Origin: Psychroserpens sp.
GTDB taxonomy: Bacteria > Bacteroidota > Bacteroidia > Flavobacteriales > Flavobacteriaceae
Reading direction: 5' to 3'
DNA: 64,000 nucleotides
Assembly (NCBI GenBank): GCA_017643165.1
Contig: JAEPNY010000002.1
Coordinates: forward strand, 288,402 to 352,401
Below, in pieces: positions 43,720 through 51,312 of the stretch. Below the pieces are notes generated by a model. It saw only the letters and a program-made list of their open reading frames with translations. It had not been told where the DNA came from and did not search any database. The position numbers were made by a program, and so were the translations under genes. Position 1 is the first letter of the stretch, and each line of letters begins with the position of its first letter.

Positions 43720-46014
43720 ATGTGCTGCTATCAATTGAAATTTAGGATATCTTTTCTTTTTTCATTTTTCCTATTAATTACATCTGTAACTTTTGGTCAA
43801 CTACCCGCTGGATACTCAGCCGAACAGGTGCAATCTGGTTATAATACAATCATGGGAGTCGTCTTTAATGCAGATGGTTCCAAAATGTTTGTATGGGAAA
43901 AACGCGGACATGTATATGTGTCGAATTGGGACGGTTCCAATTATGTAAAGCAATCAACACCTGTTTTAGATATTTCAGATGAGGTCGGTGATTGGCGAGA
44001 TTTTGGATTTGCTAGTTTTTGTTTGGATCCTGATTTTGATAATAACGGCTTGGTTTATATGTATTACATGGTAGATCGTGAACATCTTATGGACTACGGG
44101 ACACCAAACTATGATCCAAATGACAATGATTATTATGAAGCTTCAATAAGTCGACTTACACGATATCAATTAAATATTGGTAGTGATCCATTGACAACAA
44201 ATTATGCATCTAGAACTGTTTTGTTAGGAGAGTCTGTCTCAACAGGCGTACCATTAACACACGAATCTCATGCAGGAGGAACCGTTATTTTTGCGAATGA
44301 TGGCACATTATTAGTATCTACTGGTGATAATGCCAGTTATAGTTCAACCGACGTAGGGAGCGCTTCTGAAACCTATTTTCAGCAGGCTATTGATGATGGA
44401 ATTATGCGGCCAGAAGAAAATGTGGGTGCGTTCAGAAGTCAAATGCCAACGTCTTTATGTGGTAAAGTTCTGAGGCTTGACCCAGCAACTGGAGATGGTA
44501 TTCCAAGTAATCCTTTTTATGAGTCTGGAAGTCCGCGTTCTGCAAAATCACGAATGTGGGCAATGGGATTGAGACATCCCTTTAGAATGTCTATTCAACC
44601 GGGTTCAGGAAGTACAAATCCTAATGATGGAGATCCTGGTGTTATTCATGTTGCGGATGTAGGTTGGGGTACATGGGAAGACCTTCATATTTTTGATAAG
44701 GCTGGTCTTAATGGCGGATGGCCTTTATACGAAGGACTTACACAGTTAAATAGCTATTATAATAGTGGCACAACAAATCCGGATGAAGGAAACGCATTGT
44801 TCGTTGATAATTGTCCGCAACCAACTTCTTTTAATGACAATCCAGATCCAACCTTACGACGATATGTTCACGACAGACCTGAAGTGGCTTGGCGTCATGG
44901 CGGGCAAAATGAGGCACGCGTTCCATCATTTTTCTTTGGAGCTCCTACAAGCCCACGTGTTAACGGATTTGGGTCTCCGGTTACTGGAATAGAATTTAGA
45001 GGAAATACGGCTATTGCAGGTATCTATGTTCAAGGCGATGCTTTAGGAAGTAGTATGAATGGCAAATACTTGTTCACAGATTATGTTAGAAATTGGATTA
45101 ACGTAGCAACCTTAACCGATGGATCGCAAAACTGGATTAGTCATATTTCAGAATTAGCTCCTATCAATTTTGGATCAGGTATTGTTCATATGATGCAAAA
45201 TCCGCTTGATGGTTTTGTGTACTATGTAAATATCTATAATGGCACACTTTTTCGGATAACTTTTGAAGGACCAACTTGGGTTAACGCACCTCAAGATATG
45301 ATAATAGAATGCGACAATACAACAGATATAAACGCCGCATTTAATACTTGGTTAACGAGTTTTAACGGAACTGTAACTTGTGGAAATCCAAGTGTAATTC
45401 ATAACAGCACTGGTCTTTTGAATACCTGTGGAAATGCTGTGCAAGAAGAGGTGACCTTTCACTTAGAAGATGAATGTGGAAATCGAATTACTTCAATTGC
45501 AACATTTTCTGTTGTGGATACAACCATGCCTTCATGGGATAGCGTCGGTAATAATTTAACTACACAATGTGCTCCAGATATACAAGAAACTTATGACAAT
45601 TGGTTAAGCAGTTTTACAGGTTCGGATATCTGCGGAAATGCGACTGTCACACACGATGGTCCCACAATGATTACTTGTCCAATAAGTCTCACAGTCAATT
45701 TCACATTGACTGATGATTGCGGAAATCAAAACTTTGAAAGTAAGTTATTCAAAATTGAAGATACACTTGGTAATGAAATACCTAATAACCCAAATGAAGT
45801 CAAAATTTTTCCTAATCCTAGCGACTACCAAATTACTATTAATGGATTAAAAAACTCGACCCTAATAACTTTCTTCAGTATAACTGGGCAGGAAGTTTTT
45901 AATCGTCGAGTGCAAAACGAAGACACTATACAGTTCAATTTAAATACCGGAGTTTACATTCTTAAGATTCAAGACGGTTCAAACTATTCCTATAAAAAAC
46001 TTATCATTAAATAA
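43720..46014 (+). CDS. T9SS-secreted PQQ-type glucose/sorbosone dehydrogenase-like protein
   Basis: A 764-residue secreted protein. Signal peptide ends TSVTFGQ. Residues about 25-525 are a six-bladed propeller of the soluble aldose/sorbosone dehydrogenase family (GVVFNADGSKMFVWEKRG, ESHAGGTVIFANDGTLLVSTGD, MWAMGLRHPFRMSIQPGS, DVGWGTWEDLHIF, GKYLFTDYVRNWI). Two Cys-containing HYR-like repeats follow (each with a TWLTSFNG or NWLSSFTG segment and DECGN or DDCGN). The end is a T9SS sorting domain (VKIFPNPSDYQITI to GVYILKIQDGSNYSYKKLIIK). PQQ would have to come from outside if the host cannot make it. It is probably an extracellular sugar oxidase or a binding protein with the same fold. Confidence 0.88.
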   Translation: MCCYQLKFRISFLFSFFLLITSVTFGQLPAGYSAEQVQSGYNTIMGVVFNADGSKMFVWEKRGHVYVSNWDGSNYVKQSTPVLDISDEVGDWRDFGFASFCLDPDFDNNGLVYMYYMVDREHLMDYGTPNYDPNDNDYYEASISRLTRYQLNIGSDPLTTNYASRTVLLGESVSTGVPLTHESHAGGTVIFANDGTLLVSTGDNASYSSTDVGSASETYFQQAIDDGIMRPEENVGAFRSQMPTSLCGKVLRLDPATGDGIPSNPFYESGSPRSAKSRMWAMGLRHPFRMSIQPGSGSTNPNDGDPGVIHVADVGWGTWEDLHIFDKAGLNGGWPLYEGLTQLNSYYNSGTTNPDEGNALFVDNCPQPTSFNDNPDPTLRRYVHDRPEVAWRHGGQNEARVPSFFFGAPTSPRVNGFGSPVTGIEFRGNTAIAGIYVQGDALGSSMNGKYLFTDYVRNWINVATLTDGSQNWISHISELAPINFGSGIVHMMQNPLDGFVYYVNIYNGTLFRITFEGPTWVNAPQDMIIECDNTTDINAAFNTWLTSFNGTVTCGNPSVIHNSTGLLNTCGNAVQEEVTFHLEDECGNRITSIATFSVVDTTMPSWDSVGNNLTTQCAPDIQETYDNWLSSFTGSDICGNATVTHDGPTMITCPISLTVNFTLTDDCGNQNFESKLFKIEDTLGNEIPNNPNEVKIFPNPSDYQITINGLKNSTLITFFSITGQEVFNRRVQNEDTIQFNLNTGVYILKIQDGSNYSYKKLIIK

Positions 46015-46110
46015 GCCTTTGCAACATATCATTTCTAAAAATCTATATGTTCAAAGTGTTATTTGTAAGCAACAATTCCTACCTTTAGTCGATCAAAATT
46101 TTAGGACTAA

Positions 46111-46743
46111 ATGATTGAAGAGCTAAAAGCAAATTATGGCTATTTATTCGAAGAAGAGTTGCTTCAAGAAATCAATAAAGTAGGTACTTATAAAGATGTT
46201 CCTGAAGGCCACAGGCTAATCGAAATAGGTGATTATATAAAGTCAATGCCACTCCTTGTGAGTGGTGCAATTAAAATACTAAGAGAGGATGAGAATGGTG
46301 ATGAGTTATTATTGTACTTCCTAGAGCGAGGTGATACATGTGCTATGACACTTTCCTGTTGCTTAGGACAATCTAAAAGTGAGATAAGAGCGGTTGCAGA
46401 AAATAATACAAAATTGATCATGGTGCCTGTGCAGAAGATGGAGGAGTGGCTGGGAAAATACAAAAGCTGGCAGCGTTTTATTCTTCAAAGTTATCACGAT
46501 CGTATGACAGAATTATTGCAGGCAGTAGATACTATAGCCTTTTTAAGAATGGATGAAAGGCTATTTAGATATTTAAAAGATAAAGCAATGGTAAACCATG
46601 ATGATGTTGTACATGTTACCCATGAACAAATCGCTCAGGATTTACATACCTCAAGAGTTGTGATTTCGAGATTATTAAAAAAACTATCTCTTAGTGGTAA
46701 AATAGAATTACAAAGAAGCAATATAAAGGTAATTGACCTCTAA
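46111..46743 (+). CDS. Crp/Fnr family transcriptional regulator
   Basis: A 210-residue regulator with a cyclic-nucleotide-binding-type sensor domain and a C-terminal winged HTH (VTHEQIAQDLHTSRVVISRL, the recognition helix being SRVVISRLLKKL). It lacks the N-terminal Fe-S cysteine cluster of Fnr but has three cysteines, C77, C83 and C84 (GDTCAMTLSCCLG), which could sense persulfide or redox state. It lies upstream of the sulfur genes, whose three promoters share TGTAAC-N4-GTTACA-type sites, so it is the likely activator. Its own promoter has a possible -7 element (TACCTTTA at 46080) but no such palindrome at the matching distance. Confidence 0.93.
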   Translation: MIEELKANYGYLFEEELLQEINKVGTYKDVPEGHRLIEIGDYIKSMPLLVSGAIKILREDENGDELLLYFLERGDTCAMTLSCCLGQSKSEIRAVAENNTKLIMVPVQKMEEWLGKYKSWQRFILQSYHDRMTELLQAVDTIAFLRMDERLFRYLKDKAMVNHDDVVHVTHEQIAQDLHTSRVVISRLLKKLSLSGKIELQRSNIKVIDL

Positions 46744-46744
46744 A

Positions 46745-46760
46745 TGTAACAAGTGTTACA
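46745..46760. promoter_or_regulatory. Crp/Fnr-type operator TGTAAC-N4-GTTACA upstream of the TauE/SafE gene
   Basis: Perfect 6-bp arms and a 4-bp spacer, two bases after the regulator's stop codon. Its centre (46752.5) is 29.5 bp upstream of the first base of the -7 element TAGTTTTG (46782-46789), an exact TAnnTTTG match. This suits activation by a dimer centred about 41-44 bp before the transcription start. Confidence 0.75.
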
Positions 46761-46806
46761 CGTTCGCATTCAATAACTAATTAGTTTTGAATGAAATAAA
46801 TATTAC

Positions 46807-47607
46807 ATGGATATTCAACAGTTATTAGGTTATCTGGGAGCCTTATTTATCGGTATAGTGTTAGGTCTTATTGGTGGTGGTGGGTCCATTTTAACGGTGC
46901 CAATCTTGGTGTATTTGATGTACGTTAATCCAGTTACCGCTACAGCATACTCACTTTTTGTAGTTGGTGTATCGGCATTGGTTGGTGCTATACGCAATAT
47001 GCAAAAAGGCTTGGTAGATTTTCGAACGGCAATTGTCTTTGCTATACCTGCATTTATTGCGGTTTATGCCACACGAAAGTTTTTAGTGCCTGCGATTCCT
47101 GATACCTTATTTAATATTGGTGATTTTCTGGTTACCAAGGATATTGCAATCATGCTGTTTTTTGCTGTAGTGATGCTAGTAGCTTCAATCTCAATGATTA
47201 AAAGTAAACGTGAAGATAATCAAGAGTCTGACGCCGTGTCTTATAATTATCCATTAATAATAATTGAAGGAATTGTTGTAGGCGTGCTTACTGGGATCGT
47301 TGGAGCTGGAGGAGGATTTCTTATAATTCCAGCTTTGGTATTATTGGCTAAGTTACCTATGAAAAAAGCCGTTGCGACCTCCTTACTTATAATCGCAATT
47401 AAATCACTCATTGGTTTTCTAGGTGATGTTGAAAATTTGACTATCGATTGGCAATTCCTATTAATATTTACTTCACTTGCCGTAATTGGTATTTTCATTG
47501 GGATCTATTTGTCTAAATTCATCGAAGGCAAAAAACTGAAAAAGGGATTTGGCTGGTTTGTACTTATCATGGGTGTCTATATTATATTCAAAGAATTACA
47601 GAAATAG
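46807..47607 (+). CDS. TauE/SafE family sulfur-anion exporter
   Basis: A 266-residue inner-membrane protein of the TauE/SafE family with about eight helices and the two-fold family repeat: GIVLGLIGGGGSILTVPIL near the N-terminus and GVLTGIVGAGGGFLIIPAL in the second half. Members export sulfite, sulfoacetate or related anions. The setting between the Crp/Fnr gene and a persulfide dioxygenase suggests that it removes sulfite or thiosulfate formed by sulfide oxidation. It has its own promoter and Crp/Fnr-type site. Confidence 0.92.
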   Translation: MDIQQLLGYLGALFIGIVLGLIGGGGSILTVPILVYLMYVNPVTATAYSLFVVGVSALVGAIRNMQKGLVDFRTAIVFAIPAFIAVYATRKFLVPAIPDTLFNIGDFLVTKDIAIMLFFAVVMLVASISMIKSKREDNQESDAVSYNYPLIIIEGIVVGVLTGIVGAGGGFLIIPALVLLAKLPMKKAVATSLLIIAIKSLIGFLGDVENLTIDWQFLLIFTSLAVIGIFIGIYLSKFIEGKKLKKGFGWFVLIMGVYIIFKELQK

Positions 47608-47611
47608 TAAA

Positions 47612-47627
47612 TGTAACTTATGTTACA
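47612..47627. promoter_or_regulatory. Crp/Fnr-type operator TGTAAC-N4-GTTACA upstream of the persulfide dioxygenase gene
   Basis: Perfect arms with spacer TTAT, four bases after the TauE stop codon. The centre (47619.5) lies 29.5 bp upstream of the first base of TACTTTTA (47649-47656), a one-mismatch -7 element. Same geometry as at 46745. Confidence 0.75.
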
Positions 47628-47693
47628 GCATAGCTTGTACAGATGTACTACTTTTAACTCATTCATTACTAATTAAATATTCAATAATAAACA

Positions 47694-49109
47694 ATGAAAG
47701 TAGAACAAATATATACTGGCTGTTTAGCGCATGCAGCTTACTATCTAGAGAGTAATGGCGAGGCAGCAATTTTTGATCCCTTACGTGAAGTTGATCCTTA
47801 TATAAAACGGGCAAAACTGGATGATGCGAAGATCAAATATATCTTTGAAACACATTTTCACGCTGATTTTGTTTCAGGGCATTTAGACCTTAAACACAAA
47901 ACAGGTGCACAGATCGTTTTTGGTCCTACCGCAAAACCTGACTATGACGCTCTTGTAGCAAAAGATGAACAAGTATTCTTAGTTGGAGATTATAAGGTTA
48001 AAGTATTGCATACACCTGGACATACAATGGAAAGCACCACCTATTTGCTAATTGATGAAAATGATAGAGAACACGGGATTATTACTGGAGATACCCTGTT
48101 TATTGGTGATGTAGGACGTCCTGATCTAGCACAAAAAATTAGTGCTGATCTAACACAAGAAAAACTAGCCGCTTTACTCTATGAGTCATTAAGGACCAAA
48201 ATTATGCCACTTCCAGACCATCTAATTGTATATCCTAACCATGGTGCAGGTTCGGCTTGTGGAAAAAACATGAGTAAGGAAACTACAGATACTTTAGGTA
48301 ATCAGAAAAAGGTCAATTATGCTTTAAGAGCAGATATGTCAAAGGAAGAATTTATTGCAGAACTTATCGATGGTTTAACAGAACCTCCTGGATATTTTCC
48401 ACAGAATGTAATGATGAATATTAAAGGCTACGAAAGCTTTGATAATATCATGTCTAAATCTCACACACCATTATCATCAAAGGCGTTTGAAGCTGCAGCT
48501 AATGAAACAGATGCTGTTGTGCTTGATGTAAGGCATCAAACAGAATATAGTAAAGGACATATCCCAAGATCTATATTCATTGGCGTTGACGGAGATTTTG
48601 CACCTTGGGTTGGTGCAATGATTGTAGATGTGACGACACCAATATTACTTGTGTCACCTATAGGAAGAGAGCAAGAAGTAATTACACGCTTATCACGCGT
48701 GGGATTTGACAATGTTATAGGATATCTAGATGGAGGATTTGAACAATGGAAAGAAGATGGAATGGAATACGATACTTTGACATCCATATCCGCAGAAGAG
48801 CTTGAATCGCGTTACACAGAGATTAAAGATGTTGTATATGATGTTCGAAGAGCTAATGAATTTAACGCCGAACACGTAGATGGCGCGAAAAATACGCAAC
48901 TTGATTATCTAAATTCGCATTTGAGTGAATTTCCTGATGACAAAACATTTTATGTTCATTGTGCTGGAGGTTATCGATCGGTTATCGCAGCCTCGATATT
49001 AAAAACTAGAGGAATCCATAACCTAATTGATGTTTCTGGAGGTTTCGGAGCAATTAGAAAAACAGGGATTCCAAGAACAGATTTTGTTTGCCCGTCTACT
49101 ATAAAATAG
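47694..49109 (+). CDS. Persulfide dioxygenase (ETHE1-like MBL) fused to two rhodanese domains
   Basis: Oxidises persulfides such as glutathione persulfide to sulfite and moves sulfane sulfur. 471 residues, no signal peptide, so cytoplasmic. Residues 1-240 are an ETHE1-type MBL domain: THFHADFVSGHLDLK (HxHxD), VLHTPGHTMEST, TGDTLFIGDVGRPDLA and YPNHGAGSACGKNMS. Two rhodanese domains follow. The first (about 255-365) has Ser321 (LLVSPIGRE) where the catalytic Cys should be and is probably inactive. The second (about 370-471) keeps Cys423 in VHCAGGYRSV. The arrangement is typical of bacterial MBL-rhodanese proteins in Bacteroidota. Confidence 0.94.
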   Translation: MKVEQIYTGCLAHAAYYLESNGEAAIFDPLREVDPYIKRAKLDDAKIKYIFETHFHADFVSGHLDLKHKTGAQIVFGPTAKPDYDALVAKDEQVFLVGDYKVKVLHTPGHTMESTTYLLIDENDREHGIITGDTLFIGDVGRPDLAQKISADLTQEKLAALLYESLRTKIMPLPDHLIVYPNHGAGSACGKNMSKETTDTLGNQKKVNYALRADMSKEEFIAELIDGLTEPPGYFPQNVMMNIKGYESFDNIMSKSHTPLSSKAFEAAANETDAVVLDVRHQTEYSKGHIPRSIFIGVDGDFAPWVGAMIVDVTTPILLVSPIGREQEVITRLSRVGFDNVIGYLDGGFEQWKEDGMEYDTLTSISAEELESRYTEIKDVVYDVRRANEFNAEHVDGAKNTQLDYLNSHLSEFPDDKTFYVHCAGGYRSVIAASILKTRGIHNLIDVSGGFGAIRKTGIPRTDFVCPSTIK

Positions 49110-49131
49110 ATTTTACATAGTTTTTTGGTTT

Positions 49132-49170
49132 AAAAAGGTGTGTCTGACTGCTAAGGGACATGCCTTTTTT
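49132..49170 (+). terminator. Terminator after the persulfide dioxygenase gene
   Basis: A 13-bp stem with two G-U pairs (AAAAAGGTGTGTC at 49132-49144 against GACATGCCTTTTT at 49157-49169), loop of 12 bases, ending in a T-run. Confidence 0.75.
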
Positions 49171-49171
49171 C

Positions 49172-49187
49172 TGTAACAATGGTTACG
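49172..49187. promoter_or_regulatory. Crp/Fnr-type operator TGTAAC-N4-GTTACG upstream of the rhodanese unit
   Basis: One outer mismatch relative to the two perfect copies. The centre (49179.5) lies 29.5 bp upstream of the first base of TAAATTTA (49209-49216), a one-mismatch -7 element. It directly follows the terminator of the previous gene. Confidence 0.7.
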
Positions 49188-49248
49188 GTAAATCGTTTTG
49201 AAATGGATTAAATTTACAGAATAGAAGCAGAAATTATATTTAAATTAT

Positions 49249-49590
49249 ATGTCGTTATTATCACTATTGTTTGGAAAAAGAGTGAACTCAAATGAATCAA
49301 TAAAAGTATTAAATGCTGATGCATTCAGATCAGAGGTAGAAGGTAAAAAGGTTCAGCTAGTGGATGTAAGAACAAAAAAAGAGTTCAATTCAGGACATAT
49401 CAAAGGCGCAATTAATATTGATTATTTCTCCGGAAAGTTTACAACAGATTTCAATCGACTAAATAAGCAACAACCCATATTTATTTATTGTAGAAGCGGT
49501 GGGCGAAGTCGACAAGCTGCTAAAAAGCTATCTAAATTGGGTTTTGAGGAAATATATGACTTAAAGGGAGGAATTATAAATTATAAATAA
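49249..49590 (+). CDS. Single-domain rhodanese (sulfurtransferase)
   Basis: A 113-residue rhodanese domain. The active-site loop is IYCRSGGRSRQAAK with the catalytic Cys, preceded by the family motif LVDVRTKKEFNSGHIKGAINI and ended by GFEEIYDLKGGI. It first gene of a tight unit with a cytochrome c, thioredoxin and methyltransferase. It likely carries sulfane sulfur as an enzyme persulfide. The N-terminal 15 residues are slightly hydrophobic but do not form a convincing signal peptide. Its stop overlaps the next ATG region by one base. Confidence 0.93.
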   Translation: MSLLSLLFGKRVNSNESIKVLNADAFRSEVEGKKVQLVDVRTKKEFNSGHIKGAINIDYFSGKFTTDFNRLNKQQPIFIYCRSGGRSRQAAKKLSKLGFEEIYDLKGGIINYK

Positions 49591-50060
49591 TGTTAAGAGT
49601 TTTATCAATACTGGTATTGTCACTATTTGTATTAGGTTGTAAACAATCTAGAAATGACAATCAGCAAGAAATAAGTTATGCTCGAGTAAATGATGGACAT
49701 CCTGGCAAAAAGCTAATGGAGACGCAGTGCTACATCTGCCATAATCCTAAATCAAGTCATGATGACCGCATCGCTCCTCCAATGATAGCCGTTAAAAATC
49801 ATTATCTAGAAGACGGAATGTCCAGGTCTGAATTCGTAGAAAGTATTCAAAATTGGATAAAACACCCAACTAAGGAAAACGTTAAAATGCCTGGAGCAGT
49901 TAGGAAGTTTGGAATTATGCCAAAACAAACCTTTTCTGAAGCCGATATTCAAATGATATCAGAATTCATTTATAATAATGAGTTAGAAGAGCCTAGCTGG
50001 TTTCGGAATCATAGGCGGCAAAATCACGGAAAAAACGGCCGTAAGCATAGTAAGTTATAA
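49590..50060 (+). CDS. Monohaem cytochrome c lipoprotein of the sulfur unit
   Basis: A 156-residue exported cytochrome with lipobox LFVLGCKQS and a single haem site CYICH near residue 47. Met residues in GIMPKQTFSEADIQMISEFI are candidate axial ligands. The C-terminus is rich in basic residues and Asn. The start overlaps the rhodanese stop by one base. Membership in a sulfide/persulfide unit suggests it takes electrons from a periplasmic sulfur oxidation step; no partner dehydrogenase is in the window, so this is inference. Confidence 0.88.
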   Translation: MLRVLSILVLSLFVLGCKQSRNDNQQEISYARVNDGHPGKKLMETQCYICHNPKSSHDDRIAPPMIAVKNHYLEDGMSRSEFVESIQNWIKHPTKENVKMPGAVRKFGIMPKQTFSEADIQMISEFIYNNELEEPSWFRNHRRQNHGKNGRKHSKL

Positions 50061-50080
50061 GATTGTTATAATTGTTAGGT

Positions 50081-50380
50081 ATGAGCAAATTTTCAGAACT
50101 TATTAATCAAGACAAACCAGTTCTTATTGACTTCTTTGCAACGTGGTGTGGACCTTGTAAAATGTTGACGCCTATCTTGAAACAAGTAAAAGATCAGTTA
50201 GGTGATGCCGTTGTAATACTTAAGATTGATGTTGATAAAAATCAAAGTTTGGCCGCAACCTATCAGGTTAGAGGTGTGCCAACATTGTTATTGTTTAAAT
50301 CTGGTAAACAGCTCTGGCGACAATCAGGATTGGTCCAGAAAGAGGAATTAGTAAATATTATCACTAAGTTTAAATCATGA
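50081..50380 (+). CDS. Thioredoxin
   Basis: A 99-residue cytoplasmic thioredoxin with active site WCGPCK in VLIDFFATWCGPCKMLTPIL and the cis-Pro motif RGVPTLLLF. The ATG at 50081 is preferred over a TTG at 50072 since it begins the usual family N-terminus. Placed between the cytochrome c and methyltransferase genes, it probably reduces persulfides on the rhodanese or dioxygenase substrates, releasing sulfide. The stop overlaps the next start (ATGA). Confidence 0.93.
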   Translation: MSKFSELINQDKPVLIDFFATWCGPCKMLTPILKQVKDQLGDAVVILKIDVDKNQSLAATYQVRGVPTLLLFKSGKQLWRQSGLVQKEELVNIITKFKS

Positions 50381-50961
50381 ATTTAGATGAGACCTTTTGG
50401 GATAACAGATATCAGTCGTTTGATACTGGCTGGGATCTTGGTGATGTATCACCACCTTTAAAAGCGTATTTTGACCAACTCACAAATAAGGCTATCAGAA
50501 TTTTAGTACCTGGCGGTGGAAATTCCTATGAGGCCGAGTATTTACATGAGCAAGGATTTACAAATGTTTATGTCATTGATGTCTCAGCTACAGCTTTAAA
50601 AAATTTTAGTGAACGCGTTCCAGACTTCCCCAAAGAAAGGCTTATACATGCTAATTTTTTTGATCTTGACATGACCTTCGATTTAATAATTGAACAAACC
50701 TTTTTTTGCGCACTTGACCCAAATTTACGAGATCGTTATGTAGCCAAAATACATAGCTTATTGGATACAAATGGGAAGCTAGTAGGCTTATTGTTTGATG
50801 CGCCGTTGTATTCTGATAGACCACCATTTGGAGGGACTAAATTAGAGTATGAAAACCGATTCAAAATCTATTTTAATATTGTTCGAATAACACCATCATA
50901 CAATTCTCATGAATCTCGACATGGGAAAGAAGTTTTTATTAGTGTAATGAAAACTAAGTAG
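50377..50961 (+). CDS. TPMT-type SAM-dependent methyltransferase, probable thiol methyltransferase
   Basis: A 194-residue methyltransferase of the thiopurine S-methyltransferase superfamily: FWDNRYQSFDTGWDLGDVSP at the N-terminus, SAM-binding ILVPGGGNSYEAEYLHEQGF, acidic loop VYVIDVSATAL and IEQTFFCALDP. Related bacterial proteins methylate sulfide, methanethiol, thiols or halides. Overlap with the thioredoxin gene and the sulfur context suggest methylation of excess sulfide or thiol as detoxification. The substrate is not determined by the sequence. Confidence 0.88.
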   Translation: MNLDETFWDNRYQSFDTGWDLGDVSPPLKAYFDQLTNKAIRILVPGGGNSYEAEYLHEQGFTNVYVIDVSATALKNFSERVPDFPKERLIHANFFDLDMTFDLIIEQTFFCALDPNLRDRYVAKIHSLLDTNGKLVGLLFDAPLYSDRPPFGGTKLEYENRFKIYFNIVRITPSYNSHESRHGKEVFISVMKTK

Positions 50962-50986
50962 GTAGTATTACATTAATTTTTAATAA

Positions 50987-51000
50987 ATGACTTATGTCAT
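50987..51000. promoter_or_regulatory. Fnr-type palindrome ATGAC-N4-GTCAT upstream of a 48-residue membrane protein
   Basis: Perfect 5-bp arms with spacer TTAT. The centre (50993.5) lies 29.5 bp upstream of the first base of TATTTTTA (51023-51030), the same geometry as the nos and sulfur promoters. The half-site is intermediate between ATGAT (nos) and TGTAAC (sulfur). Confidence 0.6.
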
Positions 51001-51048
51001 ATTTTATAGATGTTTTTGATAGTATTTTTACACTAATAAATTAAAATT

Positions 51049-51195
51049 ATGGCATTTCAAAATATAGCTTTATACAGTTCAAGTGCAACCATAGCTTTGG
51101 TTGCGGTTTTTGGTTTAGTCTGTCTAGTCTTAATAGGTTTTTTGGTTAATTTTATGACTAGCGGAAGTAAAAAGAACTCAGAAGCCAAAGATTGA
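51049..51195 (+). CDS. Small single-pass membrane protein (48 residues)
   Basis: A short frame from ATG 51049 to TGA 51193-51195. It has a polar N-terminus, one membrane helix (ATIALVAVFGLVCLVLIGFL, about residues 13-32) and a charged tail ending KKNSEAKD. It is bracketed by an Fnr-type palindrome with a -7 element upstream and a strong hairpin terminator downstream, so it forms a monocistronic unit. I do not recognise the family. By analogy with small subunits of terminal oxidases it may help a respiratory complex, but that is a guess from size, topology and promoter. Confidence 0.75.
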   Translation: MAFQNIALYSSSATIALVAVFGLVCLVLIGFLVNFMTSGSKKNSEAKD

Positions 51196-51214
51196 AATAC
51201 GTTTGTTTAAATCG

Positions 51215-51247
51215 AAAGAAGAGCATCTATTAGGTGCTCTTCTTTTT
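51215..51247 (+). terminator. Terminator after the 48-residue membrane protein gene
   Basis: An 11-bp stem AAAGAAGAGCA / TGCTCTTCTTT with a 9-base loop and a T-run. Confidence 0.88.
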
Positions 51248-51312
51248 TTATAGAATTGCAATATGTTATTTAAATAGTTGTAACGTTTTTAAAAAAATTG
51301 CGTCATACAGGT

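Noticed and set aside
46021-46110. An Fnr-type palindrome for autoregulation of the Crp/Fnr gene
   Set aside because: The sequence 29.5 bp upstream of its candidate -7 element (TACCTTTA at 46080) shows no inverted repeat; only a loose GTTA-N4-TAAG pattern in the wrong orientation is present.
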